Source: Micromonospora sp. NBC_01813 (GTDB taxonomy: Bacteria; Actinomycetota; Actinomycetes; Mycobacteriales; Micromonosporaceae). Taken from it: 64,000 nt of DNA. Each line of letters begins with the position of its first letter. The stretch's first letter is position 1. The notes beneath the pieces were generated by a model. That model was not told the DNA's origin, did no database searches, and worked only from the letters and a program-made list of their open reading frames with translations. This document shows, one piece after another, positions 46,195 to 55,150 of this stretch. The DNA lies in NCBI RefSeq assembly GCF_035917335.1, contig NZ_CP109067.1:6385001-6449000 (forward strand), read 5' to 3'. Made by a program: the position numbers and the translations under genes.

Positions 46195-46220
46195 TCTAGG
46201 TAGTCAAGTAGTTACCTAGA
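46195..46220. promoter_or_regulatory. Palindromic operator overlapping a -10 element
   Basis: TCTAGGTA (46195-46202) and TACCTAGA (46213-46220) form a perfect 8-bp inverted repeat with a 10-bp spacer. The right arm runs into a -10-like TAGAAT (46217-46222), 62 bp before the first Nudix gene. A dedicated regulator is expected but is not encoded next to it. Confidence 0.72.
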
Positions 46221-46283
46221 ATACTGTCGCCAATCCGACAGTTTTTCCCGGCGAGGGTCCACCGACGGGCAGAATTCGGACTC

Positions 46284-47231
46284 GTGACCCCTGCCCTAGA
46301 GCCGCTTCGCAGGATCGCGGCATACGCTGTCTGTGCCGATTCGGAAGACCGGGTTCTCCTGGTCCGAGCCTCTCCGCGCTCCGGTACGCCAGGGGTGTGG
46401 TCACTGCCCGGCGGGGCGGTCGACCACGGGGAGGACCCCAACCACACCGTCGTGCGGGAAACCGCCGCCGAGACCGGCATCTCGGTCGCGGTCACCGGGC
46501 TGCGTGACGTCCTCGCCGACATGCGCTCACTGCCCCGGCGCGGCATCACCCTGCACACCGACCGGCTGATCTACCAGGCCGCCATCCGTGGCGGGCAGAT
46601 CTGCCACCGGATCAACCAGCCCACCGACCTGGCCCGCTGGTGCAGCCTGGACGAGGCGAAGCAGTTGCCGCTGCGCCCGTTCACCGCCAGCGCCCTCGGC
46701 CTGCCGCCGGAGACGATCGACCTGCGGCCGGACACCGCCCCCGACTTTCCCTCCTTCTACGCCGTACCCGGCCCGGACGGGCTGCACCGGGCGCAACGCT
46801 TCGCCGCGTACGCGGTCGCCACCGACCCGGCCCGGCGGATTCTGCTCACCCGGATCGCCCCCGGCTACCCCGGCGCCGGCCGCTGGCACCTGCCCGGCGG
46901 CGGCACCGACTACGGCGAGCAGCCCGGCGCGGCGCTCATCCGGGAGCTCGTCGAGGAGACCGGCCAGCGTGGCCGGCTGATCCGGCTGCTCGGGGTGGCC
47001 AGCCACCGGGACGCCGCCTCGCTCGGCCCCGAGGGCTACCCGATCGACTGGCACGGCGTACGTGCCTTCTACGAGGTGGCGGTCGACCGCCCGGCGCCGC
47101 CGATCGTCGGCGACATCGGCGGCTCCACCTCGGAGGCCCGCTGGTTCGGCAACGCCGAGCTGACGGCCATGCCGTCGTCGGAGCTGACCGAGGTGACCGC
47201 GGAGGCGGTCAGCGCCGCCCGGCTTGTCTGA
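46284..47231 (+). CDS. Double-domain Nudix hydrolase 1
   Basis: 315 aa with two Nudix domains (about 8-130 and 168-300). The N-terminal box GGAVDHGEDPNHTVVRETAAETG has Ala in place of the first Glu of the REUXEE core, so it is probably impaired. The C-terminal box GGGTDYGEQPGAALIRELVEETG is canonical. Nudix enzymes cleave nucleoside diphosphates linked to other moieties. GTG 46284 was taken as start. The downstream paralogue overlaps its end by 8 bp. Confidence 0.9.
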   Translation: MTPALEPLRRIAAYAVCADSEDRVLLVRASPRSGTPGVWSLPGGAVDHGEDPNHTVVRETAAETGISVAVTGLRDVLADMRSLPRRGITLHTDRLIYQAAIRGGQICHRINQPTDLARWCSLDEAKQLPLRPFTASALGLPPETIDLRPDTAPDFPSFYAVPGPDGLHRAQRFAAYAVATDPARRILLTRIAPGYPGAGRWHLPGGGTDYGEQPGAALIRELVEETGQRGRLIRLLGVASHRDAASLGPEGYPIDWHGVRAFYEVAVDRPAPPIVGDIGGSTSEARWFGNAELTAMPSSELTEVTAEAVSAARLV

Positions 47232-48312
47232 CGCCGCGCCCGACCCCGACCGGGACAGCGTCGGCGCGCCCGGCACCGACCGGGGTGCCGACGTCGACGC
47301 TGGCACCGGCCGCGACGGCGGTGCCGGCCGCGCGCGCGAGCGGCGGATCGCGGCGTACGGGGTCTGCCCCGACCCCGCCGGCCGGCTGCTCATGGTCCGC
47401 GCGTCCGCGCTCACCGGGGTGCCCGGCTGGTGGCAGATCCCCGGCGGGGGAGTAGAGCAGGGCGAGCACCCGGCCGACGCGGTGGTCCGGGAGTTCGCCG
47501 AGGAGACCGGGCTGGCCGTCGAGGTCGCCGACCTGGTCGCCGTCGACTCCGACGTCGGCCCGGACCCAATTACTGGCCGGTGGCGGCACACCGACCGGAT
47601 CGTCTACCAGGTCGTCGCCCGCTACGGGGTGCTCCGGGCGGAGGCCGCCGGGGGAACCGACCTCGCCCGGTTCCTCGACGAGCCGCAGTTGTCCGTGGCG
47701 ACGGTGCTGCCCTGGTGCGCGCGGCTGCTGGGGCTGCCCGAACGGGAGCTACCCGCCACCACCGCGCCCGCCGCCGCCGGCACCGGCCAGCCAGCGCCGC
47801 CGCAACCGCTACCGCCGGGCGGCGAGACCCACAGCGCTGCCGGACCGCCGCGCGGGCAACGGTTCGGCGCGTACGGGGTGGTCACCGATCCGGCGGGTCG
47901 GCTGCTGTTGACCCGGATCGCGCCCGGCTACCCCGGTGCCGGCAGGTGGCACCTGCCCGGCGGCGGCACCGACTTCGGCGAGCGGCCGACCGACGGGCTG
48001 CTGCGCGAACTCGTCGAGGAGACCGGTCAGCGTGGCCGGGTCGATGCGCTGCTCGGCGTACGGCATCATCACGACCCGGCCGCACTCGGTCCGGAGGGCC
48101 ACCCGGTGGACTGGCACGTCGTGCAGGTGGTCTACCGGGTCCTGGTCGATCATCCTGCGCCGCCGGTGGTGATCGAGGCGGCCGGCGGTTCCACCGAGGC
48201 GGTCGGCTGGTTCACCGCCGCCGAGGTGGGCGCGCTGCCGTTGACCGGCCTCGTTGCGGATGTTCTCGCAGGTGGGGCCGACAGCGGGGTCGCCGGCGCT
48301 AGCGGTAGCTAG
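47224..48312 (+). CDS. Double-domain Nudix hydrolase 2
   Basis: 362 aa from TTG 47224, which has no ribosome binding site and relies on coupling with the preceding gene; no better in-frame start was found before the first domain. Two Nudix domains (about 40-165 and 213-345), both with canonical boxes (GGGVEQGEHPADAVVREFAEETG and GGGTDFGERPTDGLLRELVEETG), are linked by a Pro/Ala-rich segment. The second domain is very close to the second domain of the first Nudix gene, showing duplication. Substrate unknown. Confidence 0.88.
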   Translation: MSDAAPDPDRDSVGAPGTDRGADVDAGTGRDGGAGRARERRIAAYGVCPDPAGRLLMVRASALTGVPGWWQIPGGGVEQGEHPADAVVREFAEETGLAVEVADLVAVDSDVGPDPITGRWRHTDRIVYQVVARYGVLRAEAAGGTDLARFLDEPQLSVATVLPWCARLLGLPERELPATTAPAAAGTGQPAPPQPLPPGGETHSAAGPPRGQRFGAYGVVTDPAGRLLLTRIAPGYPGAGRWHLPGGGTDFGERPTDGLLRELVEETGQRGRVDALLGVRHHHDPAALGPEGHPVDWHVVQVVYRVLVDHPAPPVVIEAAGGSTEAVGWFTAAEVGALPLTGLVADVLAGGADSGVAGASGS

Positions 48313-48470
48313 CAATCCGGCCGGAATTATGCCCGCTTTGCCCGGGAGGAAATGGCATAACCAAGACTGATCTCTCGCCAACCCGCGTCGGCTGTGCAAT
48401 GGTGTAGGCCGCATAATCGGGCGTTCGTCGCACTCCCGCGACGGACGACCGACCGATGATGGAGGGATCC

Positions 48471-49469
48471 GTGGCGAGAGCCCCGTGGCGGCGGCGGCGC
48501 ACGACCGACAGTCCGCGACCGGCAGGACGTCGATGGGCGGGACCGCTGCGCCGCAGCGGCACCTTCGCCCGTCAGGTGCTGCTGGTCCGGGTAGGGCGGC
48601 GTAGCCGGGACGGGCACCGGCCGGGTCGGCCGGGGATCGATTCCCCGGGCCGGTTCGACATCGACCCGTTGACCGCGGCGGAGATCGCCGCCATCGCCCC
48701 GATCAGCCCGGCGATCGGTCCGGTCCGGCCGACGTCCGTCGAGCCCGATGCGACCGGCTCCGGCGTCGACGCGGTCACCGTACCGCTGCTGCCCGGCACC
48801 CCCACGGCGGCCCGGCGGGCCAGCTTCGTGCTGGTCAACGCGACCACCCTGACCAGCCTGACGCTCGGCCTCACCGCGATCATCCTGGCGATGGAGGGCG
48901 ACGTCCGGATGGCGGCGTTCTGCCTGATCGCCTGCGTCATCTTCGACGGCCTCGACGGAGCGCTCGCCCGACGCCTCGGCGTCGCCAGCCCGTTCGGCGC
49001 GCAGATGGACTCGCTGGCCGACATGTGCTCGTTCGGGCTGGCCGCCCCGGTCGTCGTCTACGCCTCGCTGGCCGGCAGCGTCGCGACCCCGGCCGCCGCG
49101 GTCGCCTGCGCCCTGGTCGCCGCCTGCGCGGCGATCCGGCTCGCCCGGTTCAACGTCTCGCCGAAGGACGGCGGGTTCTTCACCGGCGTCCCGACCACCC
49201 TGGCCGCCGCGGTGCTTGGCCTCGGGGTGCTGATCGAGGTGCCGATGCCCGGCGGGGTGCAGGTCGCCGTCGTCGCGCTGCTGGCCTTCGCGATGGTCTC
49301 CAGCTTCCCGTACGTCAAACTGGCCCAGCTGCTGCGACTGCCGCCGTGGCTGTGGGCGATGCTGGTGGTCGGTGCGCTGATCGACGTCCGGTTGACCTTC
49401 GGACTGATCGTGCTGGCGTATCTGTCCAGCGGTCCGCTGCTCTGGCTGCACCGGCGCCGGGCGATCTGA
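48471..49469 (+). CDS. pssA: CDP-diacylglycerol-serine O-phosphatidyltransferase
   Basis: 332 aa from GTG 48471, with GGAGGG upstream. The complete CDP-alcohol phosphotransferase motif starts at D159 (DGLDGALAR, then G and two Asp in GAQMDSLADM), and eight or so membrane helices occupy residues about 125-330. It makes phosphatidylserine for PE synthesis. The first ~110 residues (Arg-rich, then Pro/Ala-rich) are an unusual cytoplasmic extension. The partner psd lies convergent rather than in the usual psd-pssA operon. Confidence 0.94.
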   Translation: MARAPWRRRRTTDSPRPAGRRWAGPLRRSGTFARQVLLVRVGRRSRDGHRPGRPGIDSPGRFDIDPLTAAEIAAIAPISPAIGPVRPTSVEPDATGSGVDAVTVPLLPGTPTAARRASFVLVNATTLTSLTLGLTAIILAMEGDVRMAAFCLIACVIFDGLDGALARRLGVASPFGAQMDSLADMCSFGLAAPVVVYASLAGSVATPAAAVACALVAACAAIRLARFNVSPKDGGFFTGVPTTLAAAVLGLGVLIEVPMPGGVQVAVVALLAFAMVSSFPYVKLAQLLRLPPWLWAMLVVGALIDVRLTFGLIVLAYLSSGPLLWLHRRRAI

Positions 49470-49490
49470 CGATCCCACTGTTCCCGACCG

Positions 49491-49523
49491 ACTGGGCGCG
49501 GCCGATCATCGGCCGCGCCCAGT
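49491..49523. terminator. Bidirectional terminator between pssA and psd
   Basis: 16-bp perfect arms ACTGGGCGCGGCCGAT and ATCGGCCGCGCCCAGT around a single central base, placed between two convergent genes. Confidence 0.9.
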
Positions 49524-49548
49524 GTCGTTGCGATGAGTGCGGTGCGGG

Positions 49549-50802
49549 TCAGCGCCAGCGGGCGATGACCGAGGCGCCACCGGCCACCCGGTCACCCGGG
49601 CCGACCAGCGCGTCGGCGGACTCCGCCGGCAGATAGACGTCGGTGCGGGAACCGAACCGGATCAGCCCGAAACGCTCACCCTTGGCCAGCAGCGCACCGA
49701 CCGGCGCGCGGTGCACGATCCGGCGGGCCACCATCCCGGTACGCTGCGCGACCACTACCCGGCCGTGCGTGGTGTCCAACAGGGTGTACGCGGCGACGTT
49801 GTGCTCCGCGGCCGGCTTCATCGCCGCCGCGAACCCGCCGTCCACGACGAAGTGGTCGGTGACCCGGCCGGCCACCGGTGCGCGGTTGACGTGCACGTCG
49901 AGGATCGACAGGAAGACCGCGATCCGCAGGAACTCGGTCGCACCGAGCCGCTCGTCGCGTACCCGTTCGACGGAGAGCACCCGCCCGTCGCTGGCCGCCA
50001 CCACCGCCGTCGGGTCTTCCGGGGTGTCGCGCTGCGGGTCCCGGAAGAACGCGGCGACCGGCACCGCCGCCAGCGCCGGAAGCAGCCACAGTCGGCTCTT
50101 CGGCCGGGCGGCCCGGGTCGCGGCGGCCAGCCCGAGGGCGATCGCGGCGGCCGCGACGCCGCTGGAGTCGATGTGCATGCCCCGGGTCAGCGGCACGCTG
50201 CTGGTCCGTGCCGCCGGCCCCAGCTTCTCCGCCCGCGCCGTCGCGGCAGCGGTGAACCGCAGGCGGTGCACCCGCACCGGCGGCACGTTGCGCAACACCA
50301 GGTCGCCGCCGACGCCGAAGAGCGCCGCCTGGCGGTCCAGCTCGGCTGCTGCCCCGGAGGTGCTGGCGGGCAGCGCCGGTGTCGCCACCGACAGCACGCC
50401 CCCCTCGGTCAGATACTTGGCGTACCCGTCGATCGTGGTGCGCGCGTCGTCGCCGGTGCCGGCCAGGGCCGTCGCGACGATCAGATGGTCGGTCGGGTCG
50501 GCGGCGGCCAGCGTGTCGACGACCCGGACCCGTTCGCTGACCCAGCTGCCGTGGCTGTCGACCTCCGTCCGTAGCCCCGCCGCCTGTCCGACCTCGGCCG
50601 GCACCACCGTCAACGTGTCGCCGGGCAGCAGCCCGTCTATCGCCGCGCCCAGCACCGCCGAGCCCGGGGTCGTGTCGACCAGCAGCGCGTGCTTCTCGGT
50701 GTTGTCGCGGGCGAGTTCGGCGGTCAGCGCCCGAGCGGCGCGGTCACCGAGGTCGACCGGGCCGCGCGGGCCGGATGCGGGTGGGGCGGGGGAGTTCGAC
50801 AT
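49549..50802 (-). CDS. psd: Phosphatidylserine decarboxylase with N-terminal Rossmann-like extension
   Basis: 417 aa from ATG 50802 (AAGGAG nine bases upstream). The C-terminal ~210 residues are an Asd/Psd-A-type proenzyme: FFRDPQRDTP, IAVFLSILDVHVNRAPVAG and the self-cleavage site FGSRTD (between G384 and S385), yielding the pyruvoyl group. The first ~200 residues (LGDRAARALTAELARDNTEK, HALLVDTTPGS, DTLTVVPAEVGQAAG) look like a methyltransferase-type Rossmann fold lacking a clear SAM motif. Usual Psd proteins of this type have about 210 aa, so this is a fusion. It converts PS to PE at the membrane. Confidence 0.9.
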   Translation of the reverse strand: MSNSPAPPASGPRGPVDLGDRAARALTAELARDNTEKHALLVDTTPGSAVLGAAIDGLLPGDTLTVVPAEVGQAAGLRTEVDSHGSWVSERVRVVDTLAAADPTDHLIVATALAGTGDDARTTIDGYAKYLTEGGVLSVATPALPASTSGAAAELDRQAALFGVGGDLVLRNVPPVRVHRLRFTAAATARAEKLGPAARTSSVPLTRGMHIDSSGVAAAAIALGLAAATRAARPKSRLWLLPALAAVPVAAFFRDPQRDTPEDPTAVVAASDGRVLSVERVRDERLGATEFLRIAVFLSILDVHVNRAPVAGRVTDHFVVDGGFAAAMKPAAEHNVAAYTLLDTTHGRVVVAQRTGMVARRIVHRAPVGALLAKGERFGLIRFGSRTDVYLPAESADALVGPGDRVAGGASVIARWR

Positions 50803-50876
50803 GCGGACGGGCTCCTTGCGGCGATGGCGGGACGCGAACCCAGCATAGGTGGCAGCCCGACCCGCCGCAGTGGCTG

Positions 50877-51194
50877 TCAACCGCGGCGGGCTTCGGCCGA
50901 CGTCTCCTCGTCGGCGGCCAGGTCCGGCAGGTCGTCACCGGCAGCACCAGCGTCCGGCGTGGTGCCGTCCGGCACGCCGCCGTCCAGGGTGGTGCTGTCC
51001 GCTGTGCCTGCGCGGCCGGAGCGCAGCGCGCCGACCAGCCCGAGCAGACCGACCAGGATCAGGCCGCCCGCGACCACCCAACCGACCCTGGGCAGCGGAA
51101 CATCGACGTACTGGGCAATCACCCACCACCCCGCGATCAGGCTGAAGATCAAGCCGAAAGTGAGGGACACGCCATCGATACGGTGTCGTTTCAC
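50877..51194 (-). CDS. Small membrane protein downstream of the PspC/LiaF-like gene
   Basis: 105 aa, GTG start overlapping the previous stop (GTGA). Two membrane helices (about 8-27 and 37-58) are followed by a Gly/Asp/Ala-rich acidic tail. No family is recognised. Position suggests it acts with the PspC/LiaF-like protein encoded upstream in the same operon. Confidence 0.78.
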   Translation of the reverse strand: MKRHRIDGVSLTFGLIFSLIAGWWVIAQYVDVPLPRVGWVVAGGLILVGLLGLVGALRSGRAGTADSTTLDGGVPDGTTPDAGAAGDDLPDLAADEETSAEARRG

Positions 51195-52867
51195 CGGGTC
51201 ACCTCCAGGTCGCCAGCGCTGATTCGGATCCGCAAGGTCAGGTCGCCGCCGCCGGGGCCGTCCGGGCCGACGTCAGACACGACCCGGATCGGCTGCTCGA
51301 AGCCGCTCCACCGCTGGCCGAGTACGACGGCCTCACCGGCCCTGACGTCGGTTTCGGTACGAACGTCGACGTCCGGGGGCAGGTAGACCTGCAGCTTGCC
51401 GAACGACACCGCCACCGTCACGTCCGCCTGCTGCTGCGTGAAGTCGACGTCACGCAGGTCGAGTACGGCGTCGCCGAAGACGGTCTCGTACCGTTCCGCC
51501 AACTGGTCGTAGCTCGCCGGCTGCCAGGTCACGTCCTTGGTGTGGGTCTGGCCGACCGACTCGGCGAGGCTGGAGACGCCGACCGCGGCGGCGGCGACCA
51601 GCCCGAGCGCGATCAGCCACCGGGCCCGGCCGAACCAGGCCCCGACCAGCAGCCCGGCCGCGATCGTGGCCAGCACGGCGGCGAAGTAGGCCGACGGCGG
51701 GGTCGCGGCGGCGTCGGTCAGGTCGATCGCGGCCACCAGGCCGAGCACGACGAAGATCATCGAGAAGGTGATGGTGCCGAGCCGGGACCGTTCCCGGGGC
51801 GGCCGTGGTGGCACTGGCGGGGCGGGCGGTGGTGGCGGTGGCATCGAGCCGTGCTGCGATGGGCGGTTCGCGTACGGGCCGTAGGGCGCGAACGGGGCCC
51901 GGTAGCCGGCCGGGTAGCCACCCGGCCCGGTCGGCGGCGGGCCCGGCACCTGGTACGGCGCGACCGGCGGGGGCACCGTGACCGGCTGGGTCGCGGTGGT
52001 GGAGTAACCGGTGGTGGAGTAACCGGTCGACGGATAGCCCGGAGCCGGGTAGCCGACCGACGGATATCCCGCGCCGGTGGGGTGGCCGGGTGCCGGCGGG
52101 GTAGGCGGTGTCGGCGGACCGTACCCGCCCGTGACCGGGCCGGACGCGGGCCAGCCGGCGGGCGTCGGCGGCGGGTACGCGGTCGGCCCGTACCCGTACC
52201 CCGGTGGGGCGCTGGGGGTGCTCGGGGTGCCGGGTGCCGGCCCGAGCTGACCCCCGTTCCGATTGAGCAGCAGCGCCCCGCCGATCAGCACCGCCGATCC
52301 GAGCAGGACCGCCCGGAAGCTGTCGGTGACGATGAAGGCGAACATCACCGCAGCGAGGATGCCGAGTAGCAGCACGGTCACCGGTGACATGCTCGACTGG
52401 CCCCGGCCGAGCATCCCCTCGACCGGCGAGGTGTTGTCGCCTTCACTCGGTGTGGCGAGCCACACCACGAGGTAGACGAGAATGCCGATGCCGCCGAAGA
52501 AGCCGAGGACGGCGAGCAGGACGCGCCAGAGGATCGGGTCGGTGTTGGTGGCCCGGCCGATGGCACTGCAGACTCCGGCCAGGTAGCGGCCGTTGCGGGG
52601 GCGTACCAGCCCGTACCGGGAAGAGAAGGCGCCGGACGGCGGCGGCGGGCCCCACCCGGGCCCGCTCGGGCCAGGGCCGCTGGCACCGGTGGCGTCGGGC
52701 CCGGCGGCGCCTGCGGTGTCGGTCGAGCCGGGACCCGTCGTGCCGGTGGAGCCGGGACCCGTCGCGCCGGTGCCCGGAGTCGTGCTGGCGGATGCGGCGT
52801 CGGCGGGGCCGCCGCCCGGTTCGGAGGGCTGCGCCGGCCCGGATGGCTGGGTCGCGTCGTCGGTCAT
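51191..52867 (-). CDS. PspC-domain LiaF-like membrane protein
   Basis: 558 aa. The N-terminal 75 residues are low-complexity Gly/Pro/Thr, then a PspC domain (about 80-150, NGRYLAGVCSAIGRATNTDPILWRVLL), further helices (about 170-205), a Pro/Tyr/Gly-rich linker (about 210-350, repeats such as GYPSTGYSTTGYSTT), two to three helices, and a C-terminal beta-rich LiaF-type domain (VFGDAVLDLRDVDFTQQQADVTVAVSFGKLQVYLPPDVDV). LiaF proteins restrain their sensor kinase. It is divergent from the kinase gene (118-bp gap). Confidence 0.88.
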   Translation of the reverse strand: MTDDATQPSGPAQPSEPGGGPADAASASTTPGTGATGPGSTGTTGPGSTDTAGAAGPDATGASGPGPSGPGWGPPPPSGAFSSRYGLVRPRNGRYLAGVCSAIGRATNTDPILWRVLLAVLGFFGGIGILVYLVVWLATPSEGDNTSPVEGMLGRGQSSMSPVTVLLLGILAAVMFAFIVTDSFRAVLLGSAVLIGGALLLNRNGGQLGPAPGTPSTPSAPPGYGYGPTAYPPPTPAGWPASGPVTGGYGPPTPPTPPAPGHPTGAGYPSVGYPAPGYPSTGYSTTGYSTTATQPVTVPPPVAPYQVPGPPPTGPGGYPAGYRAPFAPYGPYANRPSQHGSMPPPPPPAPPVPPRPPRERSRLGTITFSMIFVVLGLVAAIDLTDAAATPPSAYFAAVLATIAAGLLVGAWFGRARWLIALGLVAAAAVGVSSLAESVGQTHTKDVTWQPASYDQLAERYETVFGDAVLDLRDVDFTQQQADVTVAVSFGKLQVYLPPDVDVRTETDVRAGEAVVLGQRWSGFEQPIRVVSDVGPDGPGGGDLTLRIRISAGDLEVTR

Positions 52868-52985
52868 ACCGTGATCCTGCGCGTCGGGTCGCCCGGCCCG
52901 CCTCGGGAACCGACCCTGAGCGCACCCTGAGATCCGCGGCCGCTGACTATCCGGGACGTCCCCGTGGTGCGCGGGCGGGCACCGT

Positions 52986-54443
52986 GTGACGATCGAACCA
53001 CCGCGCCGGCCAGTGCGACCGGCGGCGTCTCATCCGACCTGGGAGGCAGCGATCACCACCGCGATCGAGCCGCCACGGCTGTATCGCAGCCGCGAGCATC
53101 GGGTGGTTGCCGGAGTAGCCGCCGGACTCGCCCAACACCTGCGGCTGCCGGTGGTCGGCGTACGGGTGGCGTTCCTGGTCCTGCTCGGGTTCAGCGGGCT
53201 CGGCGTGCTGCTGTACGCGGCCTTCTGGGCCGTCGTGCCGCCGGCGAGCACCGGCCCGCCCAAGCGCCGCGACCTGGCCGAGTTGCTGCCGTTCGTGGCG
53301 ATCGGTCTCGGCGTGATGCTGATCCAGGTGCTGATCTTCGGCTCGAGCGGGCTGAGCGCCACCGCCGGCTGGCTGGTGGCGGTCATCGCGCTCGGGGCCG
53401 GCATCATCTGGCACCAGTCGGCGCCGGAGCGTCGCCGGGCCTGGAGCGAGACCCTGCCGCAGGTGCCCTGGCTGGGTGCGGTGGTGGAGGAGAACGACCG
53501 CCGGGCTTTCCTGCTGCGCTTCATCGGCGGGGGCCTGCTGGTCGCGGTCGGGGTGATCGGCGTGGTGGCGGTGTACTCGCCGCAGGGCAACTCCGCTGCG
53601 GTCGTCAACGGGGTGATCTTCGCGCTGGTCGGGCTGGCCGGCGTCGGGGTGGTGACCGCCCCGGTGCTGTGGCGCACGTTCAACCAGTTGCGGGCCGAAC
53701 GGGAGGGCCGGGTCCGGGAGCAGGAGCGGGCCGAACTCGCCGCCATGATTCACGATCAGGTGCTGCACACCTTGGCGTTGATCCAGCGCAACGCCGGTGA
53801 CGCGAAGGCCGTGCAGCGGCTGGCCCGGGGCCAGGAGCGTTCGCTGCGGAACTGGCTGTACAAGCCGACGGCGTCCCCGACGGAGCGGTTCGCGGCGGCG
53901 TTGGAGCAGGCGTCGGCCGAGGTGGAGGACACCTTCGGGATCAGCGTCGAGACGGTGGTGGTGGGGGATCGGGGCACCGACGAGCGGGTCGGCGCGCTGG
54001 TCGCGGCCGCCCGGGAGGCGCTGGTCAACGCGGCGCGCCACGCGGGGGTCCAGACGGTGTCGCTGTACGCCGAGGTGGAGCCGGACCAACTCAGCGTGTT
54101 CGTCCGGGACCGGGGTGCGGGTTTCGACCCGGATCAGGTGGAGGACCATCGACACGGGGTACGGGGGTCGATCATCGGGCGGATGCGACGGCACGGCGGT
54201 CGTACGGAGATCATCAGCGCACCGGGGGCCGGCACCGAGGTCCGCCTGATGCTTCCGGTCGGCCCGGAGAGCCCGCAGCCGGCCCAACCGGCCGGTCCCC
54301 CGGCCCCCGCCCCACCGACCCCGGCCCCACCTGCGGCGCCACCGACCACAGCCGCACCGCCGGCTCCGGCTCCGGCCGGAGCCGGCGCCGGCTCCGGCGG
54401 GGCGGCGGCAACCGGCGACAGACGAAGCGAGGACGAGCAGTGA
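52986..54443 (+). CDS. PspC-domain sensor histidine kinase (LiaS/NarL-type)
   Basis: 485 aa. A PspC domain (about 30-85, RLYRSREHRVVAGVAAGLAQHLRLPVVGVRVAFLVLLGFSGLG) replaces an extracytoplasmic sensor. Additional helices lie at about 95-140 and 175-235, then the phospho-acceptor H256 in AAMIHDQVLHTLALIQ, and a HATPase domain (LVNAARHAGV, VRDRGAGFDPD, GRMRRHGGRTEI). The Pro/Ala tail (about 430-475) is non-conserved. The stop overlaps the response regulator start. It probably senses envelope stress through the PspC segment. Confidence 0.93.
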   Translation: MTIEPPRRPVRPAASHPTWEAAITTAIEPPRLYRSREHRVVAGVAAGLAQHLRLPVVGVRVAFLVLLGFSGLGVLLYAAFWAVVPPASTGPPKRRDLAELLPFVAIGLGVMLIQVLIFGSSGLSATAGWLVAVIALGAGIIWHQSAPERRRAWSETLPQVPWLGAVVEENDRRAFLLRFIGGGLLVAVGVIGVVAVYSPQGNSAAVVNGVIFALVGLAGVGVVTAPVLWRTFNQLRAEREGRVREQERAELAAMIHDQVLHTLALIQRNAGDAKAVQRLARGQERSLRNWLYKPTASPTERFAAALEQASAEVEDTFGISVETVVVGDRGTDERVGALVAAAREALVNAARHAGVQTVSLYAEVEPDQLSVFVRDRGAGFDPDQVEDHRHGVRGSIIGRMRRHGGRTEIISAPGAGTEVRLMLPVGPESPQPAQPAGPPAPAPPTPAPPAAPPTTAAPPAPAPAGAGAGSGGAAATGDRRSEDEQ

Positions 54444-55150
54444 TGAGCGAGCCGTTCAGGCAGCATCCGACCGGTGGCGACCCGGGCACCGGCGACGATC
54501 GGCGGTTGCGGGTCTTCCTGGTCGACGACCACGCGATGTTCCGCGCCGGGGTACGCGCGGAACTCGGCGTCCACGTGGAGGTCGTCGGGGAGGCGAGCAC
54601 GGTCGCCGAGGCGGTCAGCCGGATCACCGCGACCGGTCCGGATGTGGTGCTGCTCGACGTACACATGCCGGACGGTGGGGGGCGGGCGGTGCTGGACGCG
54701 ATCCTGCGTGGCCCCGGCGCGGCCCGGTCGTCGGTGCGGTTCCTGGCGCTGAGCGTCTCCGACGCGGCCGAGGACGTGATCGGCCTGATCCGGGCCGGTG
54801 CCCGCGGGTACGTCACGAAGACGATCTCGCCGGAGGACCTGGCGGCGGCGATCCAGCGGGTGGCCGAGGGCGACGCGGTGTTCAGCCCCCGGCTGGCCGG
54901 GTTCGTGCTGGACGCGTTCGCGGCCCGGCCGGACGCGCCGGTGGTGGACCCGGAGCTGGACCTGTTGACCAACCGGGAGCGTGAGGTGCTGCGGTTGCTC
55001 GCCCGGGGCTACGCGTACAAGGAGATCGCCAAGGAGCTGTTCATTTCGATCAAGACGGTGGAGACCCACGTCTCGAACGTGTTGCGAAAGCTGCAGATGT
55101 CAAACCGGTACGAACTGTCCAGATGGGCAGCCGATCGTCGATTGATCTGA
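54440..55150 (+). CDS. NarL/LiaR-type response regulator
   Basis: 236 aa. Receiver with VDDHAMFRAG, phospho-acceptor D73 in VVLLDVHMPDG, LSVSD and YVTK, and a LuxR HTH (LTNREREVLRLLARGYAYKEIAKELFISIKTVETHVSNVLRKL). It starts at GTG 54440 or ATG 54443, overlapping the kinase gene. With the kinase and the LiaF-like protein it forms a three-component system whose targets may include the PspC genes nearby. Confidence 0.95.
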   Translation: MMSEPFRQHPTGGDPGTGDDRRLRVFLVDDHAMFRAGVRAELGVHVEVVGEASTVAEAVSRITATGPDVVLLDVHMPDGGGRAVLDAILRGPGAARSSVRFLALSVSDAAEDVIGLIRAGARGYVTKTISPEDLAAAIQRVAEGDAVFSPRLAGFVLDAFAARPDAPVVDPELDLLTNREREVLRLLARGYAYKEIAKELFISIKTVETHVSNVLRKLQMSNRYELSRWAADRRLI

